From: Marinobacterium jannaschii DSM 6295
GTDB taxonomy: Bacteria; Pseudomonadota; Gammaproteobacteria; Pseudomonadales; Balneatricaceae
Direction: 5' to 3'
Assembly (NCBI RefSeq): GCF_000620085.1
Contig: NZ_JHVJ01000017.1
Location: forward strand, 137,008-201,007
DNA length: 64,000 bases
Positions within the stretch are counted from its first letter, which is position 1. Each line of letters begins with the position of its first letter. The translations under genes and the position numbers were made by a program. The notes beneath the pieces were generated by a model. It did not search any database. It saw only the letters and a program-made list of their open reading frames with translations, and was not told the DNA's origin. This document shows, piece after piece, positions 8,694 to 17,420 of the stretch.

Positions 8694-9228
8694 GATGGAT
8701 ACCATCCGCCTGCATCAGCTCCGGCCGTAACGCCACCGCCTGCATAAAGAACGGAATCAGCGTGGTAGCCGTCTGTTGCGCCACCCAGCGGTAATTATCA
8801 GCGAACTTTTTCGCATACACGGGGCCATAGTTAGGCGGGATGCGCATCCCCAGCAGCAACACCTCGGCACCGGACTGCTGTGCCAGCGTGACCAGCCGCA
8901 GCAGGTTTTTTCGGATAATACCCGGCGGCGTGCCGCGCAGGCCATCGTTGCCGCCCAGTTCCAGCAGCAGCCAGCGCGGCTGATGCTGTTGCAGTAGCAG
9001 CGGCAGCCGGGCGATTCCGCCCTGAGTGGTGTCGCCACTGATACTGGCATTGACGACCTCGATATCGGGCTGGTGCTGACTCAGGCGCGACGCCAGCAGC
9101 TGCACCCAACCGCGCTCCGGCGGCATGCCGTAGGCTGCGGAGATGCTGTCGCCCAACACCAGCAGGGTGCGCGCCTGGGCCAGGCTGGCCATACTTAGCA
9201 GAATCAGGATGAAGAGAACCCGGAACAT
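8611..9228 (-). CDS. tesA: Periplasmic acyl-CoA thioesterase I / lysophospholipase L1
   Basis: This 205-residue SGNH hydrolase has a signal peptide (MFRVLFILILLSMASLAQA) and the catalytic blocks LVLGDSISAAYG, GGNDGLRG and DGIHPN. The E. coli enzyme hydrolyses acyl-CoAs, lysophospholipids and some peptide substrates in the periplasm. TGGAGG precedes the ATG at 9228. That start codon overlaps the start codon of the divergent ybbA on a shared CATG (9226-9229). The 3' end overlaps the histidine kinase gene by 83 bases. Confidence 0.95.
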   Translation of the reverse strand: MFRVLFILILLSMASLAQARTLLVLGDSISAAYGMPPERGWVQLLASRLSQHQPDIEVVNASISGDTTQGGIARLPLLLQQHQPRWLLLELGGNDGLRGTPPGIIRKNLLRLVTLAQQSGAEVLLLGMRIPPNYGPVYAKKFADNYRWVAQQTATTLIPFFMQAVALRPELMQADGIHPNAEAQPLLLETLWPQLQPLLPGPAES

Positions 9229-9916
9229 GACGCCTCCAGACACAGAGATAGTGGTATCTGCCAACGATGTCGTAAAACGCTTCACAACTCAAGCCGGCGA
9301 GCTGGATCTGTTCCAGCAGATTTCGCTACAGATCCGCCGCGGCGAAAGCGTCGCGATCACCGGTCCTTCAGGTGCCGGGAAGTCGACGCTACTCAGCCTG
9401 CTGGCCGGGTTGGACCTGCCCAGCGGCGGTGCCGTAGAGCTGATTGGCTACGATACCCGGCAACTGGATGACAGCGCCCGCGCCAACCTGCGTTCGCGCC
9501 ATATCAGTTTTGTGTTCCAGTCTTTCCACCTGCTGCCCGAACTCAGCGCGCTGGAAAATGTCCGCCTGCCACTGGAGATCCGCGGTAACCCGTCCGCCGA
9601 TAATGACGCGGTGCGCTGGCTACAGCAGGTGGGACTTGGCGATCGCATCAGCCACCGGCCGGCCGAACTGTCCGGTGGTGAGCAACAGCGGGTGGCACTG
9701 GCACGGGCCTTTGCCACCACCCCGGATATCCTGTTCGCCGATGAACCCACCGGCAACCTCGATGAGAGCACCGGCAGCGGCATTGTCGAGCAGCTGTTCC
9801 GCTTTAACCGCGAGCAGAACACCACCCTGATCCTGATCACCCATGACCATGAGCTGGCGGCACGCTGCGACCGCTGCCTGCACCTGCATCAGGGCAACCT
9901 TGAGGAGCGCAGATGA
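9227..9916 (+). CDS. ybbA: ABC transporter ATP-binding protein, YbbA/LolD type
   Basis: This 229-residue ATPase has Walker A GPSGAGKST, the signature LSGGEQQRVALARA, Walker B ILFADEPTGNLD and the switch His in THDHEL. It is the nucleotide-binding half of an exporter with the FtsX-like permease encoded next. The E. coli YbbAP complex with TesA is implicated in handling periplasmic hydrophobic compounds or lipids, but its exact role is not settled. The ATG at 9227 gives the same length as E. coli YbbA. In-frame upstream ATGs would extend into tesA. Confidence 0.93.
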   Translation: MTPPDTEIVVSANDVVKRFTTQAGELDLFQQISLQIRRGESVAITGPSGAGKSTLLSLLAGLDLPSGGAVELIGYDTRQLDDSARANLRSRHISFVFQSFHLLPELSALENVRLPLEIRGNPSADNDAVRWLQQVGLGDRISHRPAELSGGEQQRVALARAFATTPDILFADEPTGNLDESTGSGIVEQLFRFNREQNTTLILITHDHELAARCDRCLHLHQGNLEERR

Positions 9917-12426
9917 GAGGCGACAGCACCCTGATCAGCCCGCCGGACACGCGCAACCGCCACGGCCTGCTGTGGCGGCTGGCCTGGCAACAGAGCCGCA
10001 GCGGCCTGAAACAACCCCAGTGGCGCGCCCTGTTGCTGGCCCTGCTGGTGGCGATCACCCTGGCCACCCTGCTGGCCCTGCTGGGGAATCGCATGGAACA
10101 GAGCCTGCAGCGCCAGACAGCGGATATCCTCGGTGCCGACCTGGTGATCCGCAACAGCCGGCCGCTGCCTGCGGAGTATCGCCAGCAGGCCGGGCAACTG
10201 GGACTGCAAAGCAGTGAAGTGATCCAGTTCAACTCCATGCTCAGCTTCGAAGACCAGCTGCTGCTTAGTTCATTGAAGGTTGTCACGCCGCCCTACCCGC
10301 TGCGCGGTGAGATCGTTACCCGTAGCGATAATAACCACGATTTGCCGCAAGCGGGACAGATCTGGGTCGACACGGCCATTCTGGAACGGCTGCGCGCCCA
10401 GCCGGGCGACCTGATACAGGTCGGCTACCTGGAACTACAGATCAGCGCCGTGATGCAAAGCTCGCCTGATCGCGGCAGCGGTTTCGGCAGTTTCAGCCCG
10501 CAGGCACTGATCAGTGCCGCGGATCTCGAAGCCAGTGGCCTGCTCGGCCCCGGGGCCCGGGTGCGCTACCGTCAGCTGTATGCCGGTGAACAGGATACGC
10601 TGCAGCAGTTCGAACAGTGGCTGAAGCCCCGGCTGCAAAGCGGTGAACGCCTGATTTCACTGCAGTCACAACAGAACTTCAGCGGCGGCGCGCTGAATAA
10701 CGCCGCCAGTTACCTGCGCCTCGGGGCCCTGCTGGCCCTGCTGCTCTGCGCCCTGACAATTACCCTGAGCCTGCGCCGCTATACCCGCAGCAGCAGCCAG
10801 CGCGCGGCGCTGCTGCTGAGCCTGGGACTGACACCGCAGCAACTGGTACAGCTCTACCTGTGCCAGCTGCTGATCGCCGGCCTGATCTGTGCCCTACCCG
10901 GCACCCTGCTGGCGATGGCCGCGGAACAACTGGCCCTGGGTATGCTGGCAGACCTGCTGCCGCAACCGGTACCGGCCGCCTCGCTCTGGCTCTACGGCAG
11001 CGGCGCGTTGCTGGGACTGATGATCCTGCTGACACTGGGACTGGCGCCGATTCTGTCGATCAGCCGGGTATCTGTCAGCCGCCTGTTCAGTCAGCAGGAC
11101 AATGCGACGCCACTGACCGGCCGCAGCCTGCAACTGCTGGCACTGGCCGCGCTGCTCGGCCTACTGCTGTTCTACCTCGGCGATATCCGCCTCAGCCTGC
11201 TATTGCTGAGCGGATTGATAATCAGCTCGGTACTACTGGCGTTTTCCGGCAGCTGGCTGGTCCAGCAGCTGAGCCGGAGGCTAGCCGCCCGGCTGCCGCT
11301 GGGACGCTTACTGCAGTTGCGGATGCAGCAACAGCGCCGCTGGCACCGCCTGCAGATTCCGGCCATGAGCCTGCTGCTGGCGATCGCCGCGATCGCACTG
11401 GTGAGCCGCAATGACCTGATCGACCGCTGGCAGCAACAGTTGCCGGCGCAAACGCCGGACCACTTTGTCGTCAATATTCAGTCCTGGGAGCAGCAGCCAC
11501 TCGCCGCTTTCCTGCAGGCGCGACAGGTCGACAGCCGCCTCTATCCGATGGTACGGGGACGGATCGGCGCCCTGAATGGCGTCACCGCCGCCGACGCCTT
11601 TAACCCGCAACAGCGCAAGCACAATGCCCTGAACCGGGAACTGAACCTGACCTGGGGAGCGCAGTTATCCGACCACAACCGCATCCGCGAGGGTAAGTGG
11701 CACGGCGCGGAGGCGAAGGGCGAGATCTCGGTCGAAACCGAGATGGCCCAGCAACTGGGGCTGAAGCTGGGCGACCAGGTCAGCTTCAATATTGCCGGCC
11801 AGACGGTCACCGCCACCCTCAGCAGTATCCGCGATGTCGACTGGCAGAGCTTCAGGCCCAGTTTCTATGTCATCTTCTCGCCCGGGGCGCTGGACCAGCT
11901 GCCGGTCAGCTACATCACCAGCTTCAGTACACCGCCGCAACAGCAGACACTGGCGGCCGACCTGATCGCGCAGTTCCCTACCCTGACCCTGATCGATATC
12001 CGCCAGCTGCTGGATCAGGCCCGGGAACTGGTATCGCATCTGGTCGACGCCTCCGGGCTGGTGATGGGGCTGACGCTGGCTGCCGGACTGTTATTGCTGT
12101 TTACCAGCCTGACCCAGGAGCTGGAGCAGCGGCGTTACGAGAACGCCCTGATTCAGGTACTGGGGGCGACGCCGAAGCAGGCCCGCCAGCTGGACCTGAT
12201 GGAATTTGCCCTGCTAGGTATGGTCTGTGGCCTGATGGCCGCAGTGCTGGCAGAACTGGCGCTGTGGCCCCTGTATGGCCAGCTGATCCGTATCGAGCCG
12301 GAGCTGCACCCGGCGCTGTGGGTGATGCTGCCGCTGCTGGCAACAGCCCTGTTCCTGCTGATTGGCCTGACCGGACGGCGGGCGCTGGACCAGCGTCACT
12401 GTTACCGGTTGTTGCGGGCTGGCTAG
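9913..12426 (+). CDS. ybbP: ABC transporter permease, YbbP family
   Basis: This 837-residue integral membrane protein has an N-terminal membrane segment (about 35-55), a large periplasmic region, several central membrane segments (about 265-470) and a C-terminal FtsX-type bundle (about 715-825). It pairs with the upstream ATPase: the start overlaps the ybbA stop as ATGA. The layout tesA divergent from ybbA-ybbP is the same as in E. coli, which supports a shared function at the envelope. Leucine and glutamine codons are very frequent, but the frame is uninterrupted. Confidence 0.93.
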   Translation: MRGDSTLISPPDTRNRHGLLWRLAWQQSRSGLKQPQWRALLLALLVAITLATLLALLGNRMEQSLQRQTADILGADLVIRNSRPLPAEYRQQAGQLGLQSSEVIQFNSMLSFEDQLLLSSLKVVTPPYPLRGEIVTRSDNNHDLPQAGQIWVDTAILERLRAQPGDLIQVGYLELQISAVMQSSPDRGSGFGSFSPQALISAADLEASGLLGPGARVRYRQLYAGEQDTLQQFEQWLKPRLQSGERLISLQSQQNFSGGALNNAASYLRLGALLALLLCALTITLSLRRYTRSSSQRAALLLSLGLTPQQLVQLYLCQLLIAGLICALPGTLLAMAAEQLALGMLADLLPQPVPAASLWLYGSGALLGLMILLTLGLAPILSISRVSVSRLFSQQDNATPLTGRSLQLLALAALLGLLLFYLGDIRLSLLLLSGLIISSVLLAFSGSWLVQQLSRRLAARLPLGRLLQLRMQQQRRWHRLQIPAMSLLLAIAAIALVSRNDLIDRWQQQLPAQTPDHFVVNIQSWEQQPLAAFLQARQVDSRLYPMVRGRIGALNGVTAADAFNPQQRKHNALNRELNLTWGAQLSDHNRIREGKWHGAEAKGEISVETEMAQQLGLKLGDQVSFNIAGQTVTATLSSIRDVDWQSFRPSFYVIFSPGALDQLPVSYITSFSTPPQQQTLAADLIAQFPTLTLIDIRQLLDQARELVSHLVDASGLVMGLTLAAGLLLLFTSLTQELEQRRYENALIQVLGATPKQARQLDLMEFALLGMVCGLMAAVLAELALWPLYGQLIRIEPELHPALWVMLPLLATALFLLIGLTGRRALDQRHCYRLLRAG

Positions 12427-12443
12427 CCCAGAGTCCGGAACTC

Positions 12444-12473
12444 AAAAAGCCAGCGCAATGCGCTGGCTTTTTT
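12444..12473. terminator. Terminator between ybbP and the DUF748-like gene
   Basis: The hairpin AAAAAGCCAGCGC / GCGCTGGCTTTTTT has a two-base centre and lies between two convergent gene ends, so it probably serves both. Confidence 0.88.
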
Positions 12474-12498
12474 GCTGGACAGACAGAGAGCAAATGCC

Positions 12499-15400
12499 TC
12501 AGAGGCCCAGTTTCACCTCCGGCTTGGCTTCCGGATCATCCCCGACCTGCACAAAGCAGGTGTAGAGACGATCAGCCTTCACCTCTTCCAGCAGTCGCTG
12601 CTTCACCTGCTCGCCACGCTTCTCGGCCAGGGTGCGCAGTTGTTGTTCCAGCTGTTCCTGAATCTGATCCGCCGGCAACGGCTTCTTACGCTTCTTATTT
12701 TCCGCCAGCAATGCCGGCTTCAGCTGCCGGGCATCCGACGGCGCCACGGCGCCACAGATATTCAGGCGCATGGCGTCACGTTCCTTCAGCATACCGGCTA
12801 TCTTCACCAGGTAATCTTCGGCGGTGCGGTCCAGCTTACTGGAACCGGCGGCAAAGCTAACCGGCTGCAGGGTGATGAAGGTGCCGTTACTGCGGGCATC
12901 CATCGCCGTGCTGGCCAGTGAGATCAGCAGACCATAGGGCTGCAACGCCTTACTCAGGTAGCTCATCGCCGCCTGCTTGACCCCTTTCTTCGCCAGCAGA
13001 TTAATCACGCTCTGATAACCAAAGTCGAGATCGTTCACCGGTCCTTTCACCGGTACGTCCAGAGAGATATTGTCGCGCTTGTCCTGCAGCACCGATATTG
13101 CCGTCTCCAGTGGCATCGTCAGACGCTTACTGAATTCAGCCATCTTGTCCTTATTGCCCGGCTCCACATCGAGGCGGTTGATGCGGATCTTGTTACCGGC
13201 ATTAACCACCCCCTTGCTGATCTTACCGCTGGCCTCCAGATTAAGCTGGCCGCTGCGGACATAGTAGCCGGTGTGTTTCAGGGCATAGGGGCTCAGCTGC
13301 GGCAGCTCAAGACCTTCTATATTGGCCTTCCAGTGGCCGTTATGCTGCTCGCCCATCAATTCGATCTCGCCCTCGGCCGTCAGGCTGGCAAAAGCCTCAA
13401 GCCGGGCCTTGAGTTCAAACGGACTGGCTTGCACGGCACCGGTATCGATATCAGACAGGCTGAAACGCTGCAGATCGATATCGGACTTATAGCTTGGCTT
13501 TACACTGCGGTCGCGGATATGGATCTTATTACTGCCGCTGACCAGCAGCTGCCCCAGCTGCACCCGCATCGGCTGGGCCTCCTGGGTGGCCGGCGTCGCT
13601 TTATCTCTGCCACTGCTGTCACCAGCTTTGTCCGAGGCTGCGGTTGCCGATGACTCGGCCAGTCCCAGCTGTTGCTTCAGCCACTCGACATCACTCAGCT
13701 GGGCCTGTTTATCTAACTTCACCCAGCTGTCGGAGTCACGCAGCAGCAGCTGGCGGATCTGCAGGTGCTGCATATCTGCCAACTGTAGCTGATTGACCTG
13801 CAGACTTTTCACATCGGTCAGGTGCTGGCGATCGCCGGCCACTTTCAGCCCTTCGAGACGCAGTTGCTGCAGATCGATCTGCGCCGTGTGCTGCATATCC
13901 AGTTGTTCCAGCACCAGCTGCTGCAGACTGATCAGCTGATCTTCTGCTCCATCCACGGCCGCGTTGTCCAGCTGCAGCTGAGGCAACTTAACCCTAAACG
14001 CCTGCATATCCCCGGATGCCACATCCGCGTTCAACGCCAGTGCACCGATCTGCGCCTTACGCCGGGCTTCAGCCGCCTGAATGCCCTGCAGCTGCAGCTG
14101 ATGACTGGAATCCAGCGTCGACGGATGCCCCTCTGTAAACCCGAGTTCGCTGCCAAGTTCCCAGCGCAGCGTCTCCAGAGCCGCCGAGCGCTGCCCTTCA
14201 GCCATGGCGACCTGCAGTTTATCCAGGCCAAGGTTGCCGTTGGCTTTCAGCTTTTGCGGTACGTTGTCTTTCAGCCCCAGATCGAGCTTGCCCTGCCAGC
14301 CGATACGCGCCAGCTGCAACGACTGCTCCGGCTGTTGCAGGCCGATACCCGCCAGCTCCAGGCCGCTGTCCGTGCGCACCCGGGTCGGCTTCAGGTCAGC
14401 CATCTGCAGTGACAGGTCGCCCTTCCAGCGTAATGAGTTCAGGCTGGCCGCCTGGGCCGCCGGAGCGGCTTCAGCCTTCAGCTTATCCAGATCAATCCGG
14501 CCTTTGGCTTTCAGCTGACTGGGCAGACTGTCTTTCAGGGCAAGGTCCAGGGTTCCCTTCCAGCCCAGCGTATCCAGCTGTACAGCCTGCTCAGCCTGTT
14601 TCAGGCCAATGCCTTTCAGGCTCAGGGCACTGTCGCTGACCAGCCGGGTCGGCTTCAGTTCAGCCAGTGTCAGCTCCAGGTTGCCCTGCCAGCTGAGCTG
14701 TTTCTGCTTCAGGCTGATCGCCTCATCTTCCCAGCGGATCTTACGCAGGCGGATCAGGCCCTCCGGCTTCAGGGTACCGTCCTGTCCCTGCAGGTCCGCA
14801 GCCAGGCTGAGGTCGAGATCCAGCAGGCCTTCAAAGCGCGGCTCGAAGGCAGCCGTCACGCTATGCAGCGGAAAGCCGTCCAGTTTCAGTTTGACGGCAG
14901 AGGTCTTATGTTCAGGCAGTGGCACCGCTTTGGTATCGATAGCAAACGGTGCCTGATTGACGCGCCCCTGCAACAGCAGTTCGGTCTGGCGCTGCTGATC
15001 CCAGAGATAGATGTGGTTCAGTGCCAGCTGATCCAGCTGCAGCCGGTGCTTCTGCTTATCCAGCTGCGCCTTCCAGTCCAGGTCGCTGATACTGATATTG
15101 CCGATACCGGCGCTCCAGTCGCTGGCTTCAGCCGGCGGCGGCTCTGCTTCAGGTGCCGCTTCCTCTGCCTCACCGCCGAGCTTGGTCAGGTCCAGCGGCC
15201 CCAGCCAGAGCTGATCGTCCTGCTGTGAAATCCCACCTTTCAGCCCGGCAATCAGAATCTGTTCTACCAGCAGGCGCTTATCCGCCATAGCACCGTAGTT
15301 CAGCTTCAGATTGAAATAATCCAGCTGCAGCGGCTCGCGTCCCTCTGTGGCGGCGTAAAAGCCCTTCAGCTGCAACCGGCCGCTGAACCAGTTCAGCCGC

Positions 15401-15528
15401 AGCGCATCCAGTCGCACCTGCTCCACGCCCTGATCACGCAGCCAGATTACAATCTGGTCGCGTACCAGATAAGGCAGCGTATGCAGCACCATCAACAGCG
15501 TTATCAATATTCCCGCTAACCAACGCAT
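12499..15528 (-). CDS. Large AsmA-like envelope protein, DUF748 family
   Basis: The 1009 residues begin with one membrane anchor (MRWLAGILITLLMVLHTLPYL, 3-22) and continue as a long, Leu/Gln/Asp-patterned beta-rich periplasmic region, as in AsmA/DUF748 proteins. Related proteins are thought to form grooves that carry phospholipid between membranes, but no substrate is shown for this family member. Residues 279-454 contain two tandem 88-residue repeats with the start of a third at 455. The C-terminal part (about 900-960, LQPVSFAAGSSKLDR) is typical of DUF748 proteins and resembles an OmpA-like fragment. It is transcribed alone. Confidence 0.85.
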   Translation of the reverse strand: MRWLAGILITLLMVLHTLPYLVRDQIVIWLRDQGVEQVRLDALRLNWFSGRLQLKGFYAATEGREPLQLDYFNLKLNYGAMADKRLLVEQILIAGLKGGISQQDDQLWLGPLDLTKLGGEAEEAAPEAEPPPAEASDWSAGIGNISISDLDWKAQLDKQKHRLQLDQLALNHIYLWDQQRQTELLLQGRVNQAPFAIDTKAVPLPEHKTSAVKLKLDGFPLHSVTAAFEPRFEGLLDLDLSLAADLQGQDGTLKPEGLIRLRKIRWEDEAISLKQKQLSWQGNLELTLAELKPTRLVSDSALSLKGIGLKQAEQAVQLDTLGWKGTLDLALKDSLPSQLKAKGRIDLDKLKAEAAPAAQAASLNSLRWKGDLSLQMADLKPTRVRTDSGLELAGIGLQQPEQSLQLARIGWQGKLDLGLKDNVPQKLKANGNLGLDKLQVAMAEGQRSAALETLRWELGSELGFTEGHPSTLDSSHQLQLQGIQAAEARRKAQIGALALNADVASGDMQAFRVKLPQLQLDNAAVDGAEDQLISLQQLVLEQLDMQHTAQIDLQQLRLEGLKVAGDRQHLTDVKSLQVNQLQLADMQHLQIRQLLLRDSDSWVKLDKQAQLSDVEWLKQQLGLAESSATAASDKAGDSSGRDKATPATQEAQPMRVQLGQLLVSGSNKIHIRDRSVKPSYKSDIDLQRFSLSDIDTGAVQASPFELKARLEAFASLTAEGEIELMGEQHNGHWKANIEGLELPQLSPYALKHTGYYVRSGQLNLEASGKISKGVVNAGNKIRINRLDVEPGNKDKMAEFSKRLTMPLETAISVLQDKRDNISLDVPVKGPVNDLDFGYQSVINLLAKKGVKQAAMSYLSKALQPYGLLISLASTAMDARSNGTFITLQPVSFAAGSSKLDRTAEDYLVKIAGMLKERDAMRLNICGAVAPSDARQLKPALLAENKKRKKPLPADQIQEQLEQQLRTLAEKRGEQVKQRLLEEVKADRLYTCFVQVGDDPEAKPEVKLGL
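14167..14694 (-). repeat. Two tandem 264-base (88-codon) repeats in the DUF748-like gene
   Basis: Residues 279-366 and 367-454 align along their whole length. Both contain a W-x-G strand, LKPTR, an IGL block, a second W-x-G strand, LGLKD or LALKD, and LDKL. A third copy begins at Arg455 and then diverges. Each unit looks like one length of beta groove. The copies differ at many positions, so the duplication is old. Confidence 0.8.
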
Positions 15529-15931
15529 AGCAATCGTCCTAAGCCTGTCCGTCCTGTTCCAGCTGTCTATGATACAAGCAGTTGATAACGTTCCCAGCCC
15601 TTTTTATTTCTCTTTATCAGCTTCAGAATAAAAGCGTATTCCCTGCGGGCTATCTGCGACAGGCCGGTGCGGTGCGGAGGCCTGGCCCTGTAATTGCCCT
15701 ACCTTTCCTGCTAGAATCGCCCGCCAAAGACAGTTCTGTGCGTTTTTTAAACATATTAGATCGCTGCACCGCCCCTGACTCAGAGGCCGGGATGACAGCG
15801 ACAGCAAGTAAGTAAGCTCCGGCGAGATGACGCTCCGTTCATCATGCGACCGGACATCCTGTTTCTGACTACCGATGCCCCGGCCCGTCCGGCTGGCAGG
15901 GGTCTCTTAATTACAATTTGAGGGTGATACG
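15529..15931. other. Intergenic region ahead of the 41-codon gene
   Basis: These 403 bases lie between the divergent DUF748-like gene and the small membrane gene. I see no convincing gene. Imperfect GC-rich hairpins occur around 15780-15900, the clearest around 15877-15902 (CCCC...GGGG). I could not match them to a known riboswitch. Promoters for both neighbours should lie here. Confidence 0.35.
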
Positions 15932-16057
15932 ATGGCTGATCATGACGAAAATTTCCGCGAATCAGCGGGCTGGGGCTGGATCTTTATCAATATTCTGGCA
16001 CTGCTGTGGGTCACCATGCCGGTCAGCATCGTACTGACTAAAGTGGTGCAGTGGTAA
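15932..16057 (+). CDS. 41-residue single-pass membrane protein, unrecognised
   Basis: An ATG at 15932 follows GAGGGTGAT at ideal spacing and opens a 41-codon frame ending in TAA. The peptide has an acidic N-terminus (MADHDENFRES), one strongly hydrophobic helix (about 14-36, rich in W, I, L and V) and a short tail ending KVVQW. This is the layout of small accessory subunits of membrane complexes, such as CydX-type peptides, but there is no oxidase nearby and no sequence match I can name. It lies 44 bases ahead of the MerR-type gene on the same strand and may share its transcript. Confidence 0.65.
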   Translation: MADHDENFRESAGWGWIFINILALLWVTMPVSIVLTKVVQW

Positions 16058-16101
16058 TCAATCCCCGCTGAATCGGCCACGGGGAGTCCGGGAGGAAACC
16101 T

Positions 16102-16500
16102 GTGAGCACATTCAAGATCGGTGAAATTGCCCGTCAGTCAGGCCTCAGCGTCGAAGCGATCCGCTATTACGAACGCCGTGGCCTGATCTCTCCTGCCCAG
16201 CGCCTTCCTTCCGGCTACCGCCTCTACAACGACAGCACCCTGCAACGGCTGCACTTTATCCAGCGCTGCAAGGACCTCGGCTTCTCGCTGGAAGAGATCC
16301 TCGAACTGCTCAACCTGCAGACCGATCCCGATACCAGCTCTGCGCTGGTGAAACAGAAGATCGAAACCAAGATCCGGCTGGTAGAGCAGAAGATCGAACA
16401 GCTGCAGTCACTGCAACACTCGCTGCAGACTCTCTCCTCGCTTTGCTGCGGCGACGGCACCGTCTCCGACTGCCCGATTATCGAAAATCTCAAGCATTGA
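16102..16500 (+). CDS. MerR-family transcriptional regulator, probably metal-responsive
   Basis: The 132 residues contain the MerR winged-helix domain (IGEIARQSGLSVEAIRYYER near 5-25, then RLYNDSTLQRLHFIQ), a dimerisation helix (about 80-112) and a C-terminal Cys cluster LCCGDGTVSDCP. That cluster resembles the zinc/mercury/copper ligands of ZntR, MerR and CueR. A GTG start at 16102 follows a strong GGAGG. Such regulators activate promoters with 19-20 base spacers. No efflux pump or metal chaperone is beside it, so the target must be elsewhere or be the small upstream gene. Which metal it senses cannot be read from the sequence. Confidence 0.85.
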   Translation: MSTFKIGEIARQSGLSVEAIRYYERRGLISPAQRLPSGYRLYNDSTLQRLHFIQRCKDLGFSLEEILELLNLQTDPDTSSALVKQKIETKIRLVEQKIEQLQSLQHSLQTLSSLCCGDGTVSDCPIIENLKH

Positions 16501-16541
16501 AAGCAGCTAAAAGCGGCAAGTGCTTGGCTTCAGGCAGGCAC

Positions 16542-16571
16542 AAAAAAGCCCCGTCATCGACGAGGCTCTTC
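16542..16571. terminator. Weak terminator between the MerR-type gene and rpiA
   Basis: An A-run is followed by an imperfect hairpin AGCC(C)CGTC / GACG(A)GGCT and CTTCG. It lies between convergent genes. The A-run suits the rpiA direction better. Confidence 0.5.
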
Positions 16572-16617
16572 GTAACGCTTTAACTTATGGCTGACTGCTT
16601 TCAGCGAGCCGCTGCGC

Positions 16618-17289
16618 TTAAAGCGTCAGCGTCTCAACACCCTGTTCGGTGCCCATCAGTACGATATCCGCGCCGCGGTTAGCGAACAGGCCGTTGGTCA
16701 CAACACCGGTGATATTGTTAACGAACTCTTCCAGTTCCTTCGGCTCGGTGATCTCCATATCGTGCACATCGAGGATCAGGTTACCGTTATCGGTGACGAA
16801 GCCCTCGCGCCATACCGGCATACCGTCCAGTTTCACCAGTTCGCGGGCAACATAGGAGCGCGCCATCGGGATCACTTCCACCGGCAGCGGGAATTCACCC
16901 AGCACATCCACTTTTTTAGTGCTGTCGACGATGCAGACAAACTCTTTTGCCACCGCCGCGACGATCTTCTCGCGGGTCAGGGCGCCACCGCCGCCCTTCA
17001 CCAGATTGAGGCCGCCGTCAAATTCATCGGCACCATCCACATAGACTTCCATTTCCGCCACGTTGTTCAGTTCATAGACTGTGATACCGTGGTTTTTCAG
17101 GCGTTCTGCGGTTGCTTCCGAGCTGGCTACAGCGCCATCAAACAGATGCTTGATCTCTGCCAGGGCATCGATAAAGAAGTTCGCAGTCGAGCCGGTACCG
17201 ACGCCGACGATGCTGTCTTCACTCAGCTTCGGTTTGATGTAATCCACTGCCGCCTGCGCGACCGCCTGTTTCATTTCGTCCTGTGTCAT
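16618..17289 (-). CDS. rpiA: Ribose-5-phosphate isomerase A
   Basis: This 223-residue cytosolic enzyme interconverts ribose 5-phosphate and ribulose 5-phosphate in the non-oxidative pentose phosphate pathway. Diagnostic blocks are [16 protein letters not shown] near 28-43, VDGADEFD near 84 and [11 protein letters not shown] near 98-108. Length fits the family (about 220). It is divergent from ilvA, an arrangement also seen in pseudomonads. Confidence 0.97.
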   Translation of the reverse strand: MTQDEMKQAVAQAAVDYIKPKLSEDSIVGVGTGSTANFFIDALAEIKHLFDGAVASSEATAERLKNHGITVYELNNVAEMEVYVDGADEFDGGLNLVKGGGGALTREKIVAAVAKEFVCIVDSTKKVDVLGEFPLPVEVIPMARSYVARELVKLDGMPVWREGFVTDNGNLILDVHDMEITEPKELEEFVNNITGVVTNGLFANRGADIVLMGTEQGVETLTL

Positions 17290-17327
17290 GCCCCACCCAA
17301 TGCAAATAGACTTAATAAAGTGGCTAA

Positions 17328-17371
17328 ATTATACGCATAGATCAGCCCCCCTTGTAGACGGGTTGACCCGT
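17328..17371. promoter_or_regulatory. rpiA/ilvA divergent control region
   Basis: A perfect TATAAT lies on the minus strand at 17328-17333, 39 bases ahead of rpiA, although its -35 is poor. A short palindrome (ACGGGT, two-base centre, ACCCGT) lies at 17358-17371, just upstream of that promoter and 50 bases ahead of ilvA. It could be an operator. Confidence 0.45.
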
Positions 17372-17420
17372 AGTCTTTAGTATTTCTGTCCCGTTAAATA
17401 ATTACAGAAGAATTCCCCCG

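Noticed and set aside
11697..12860. A 387-codon frame overlapping ybbP and the DUF748-like gene
   Set aside because: It crosses a strong terminator, is Ala/Gly/Pro-rich and overlaps two supported genes.
15582..15815. A 77-codon frame upstream of the 41-residue gene
   Set aside because: There is no ribosome site, no recognisable motif and no coding-like composition.
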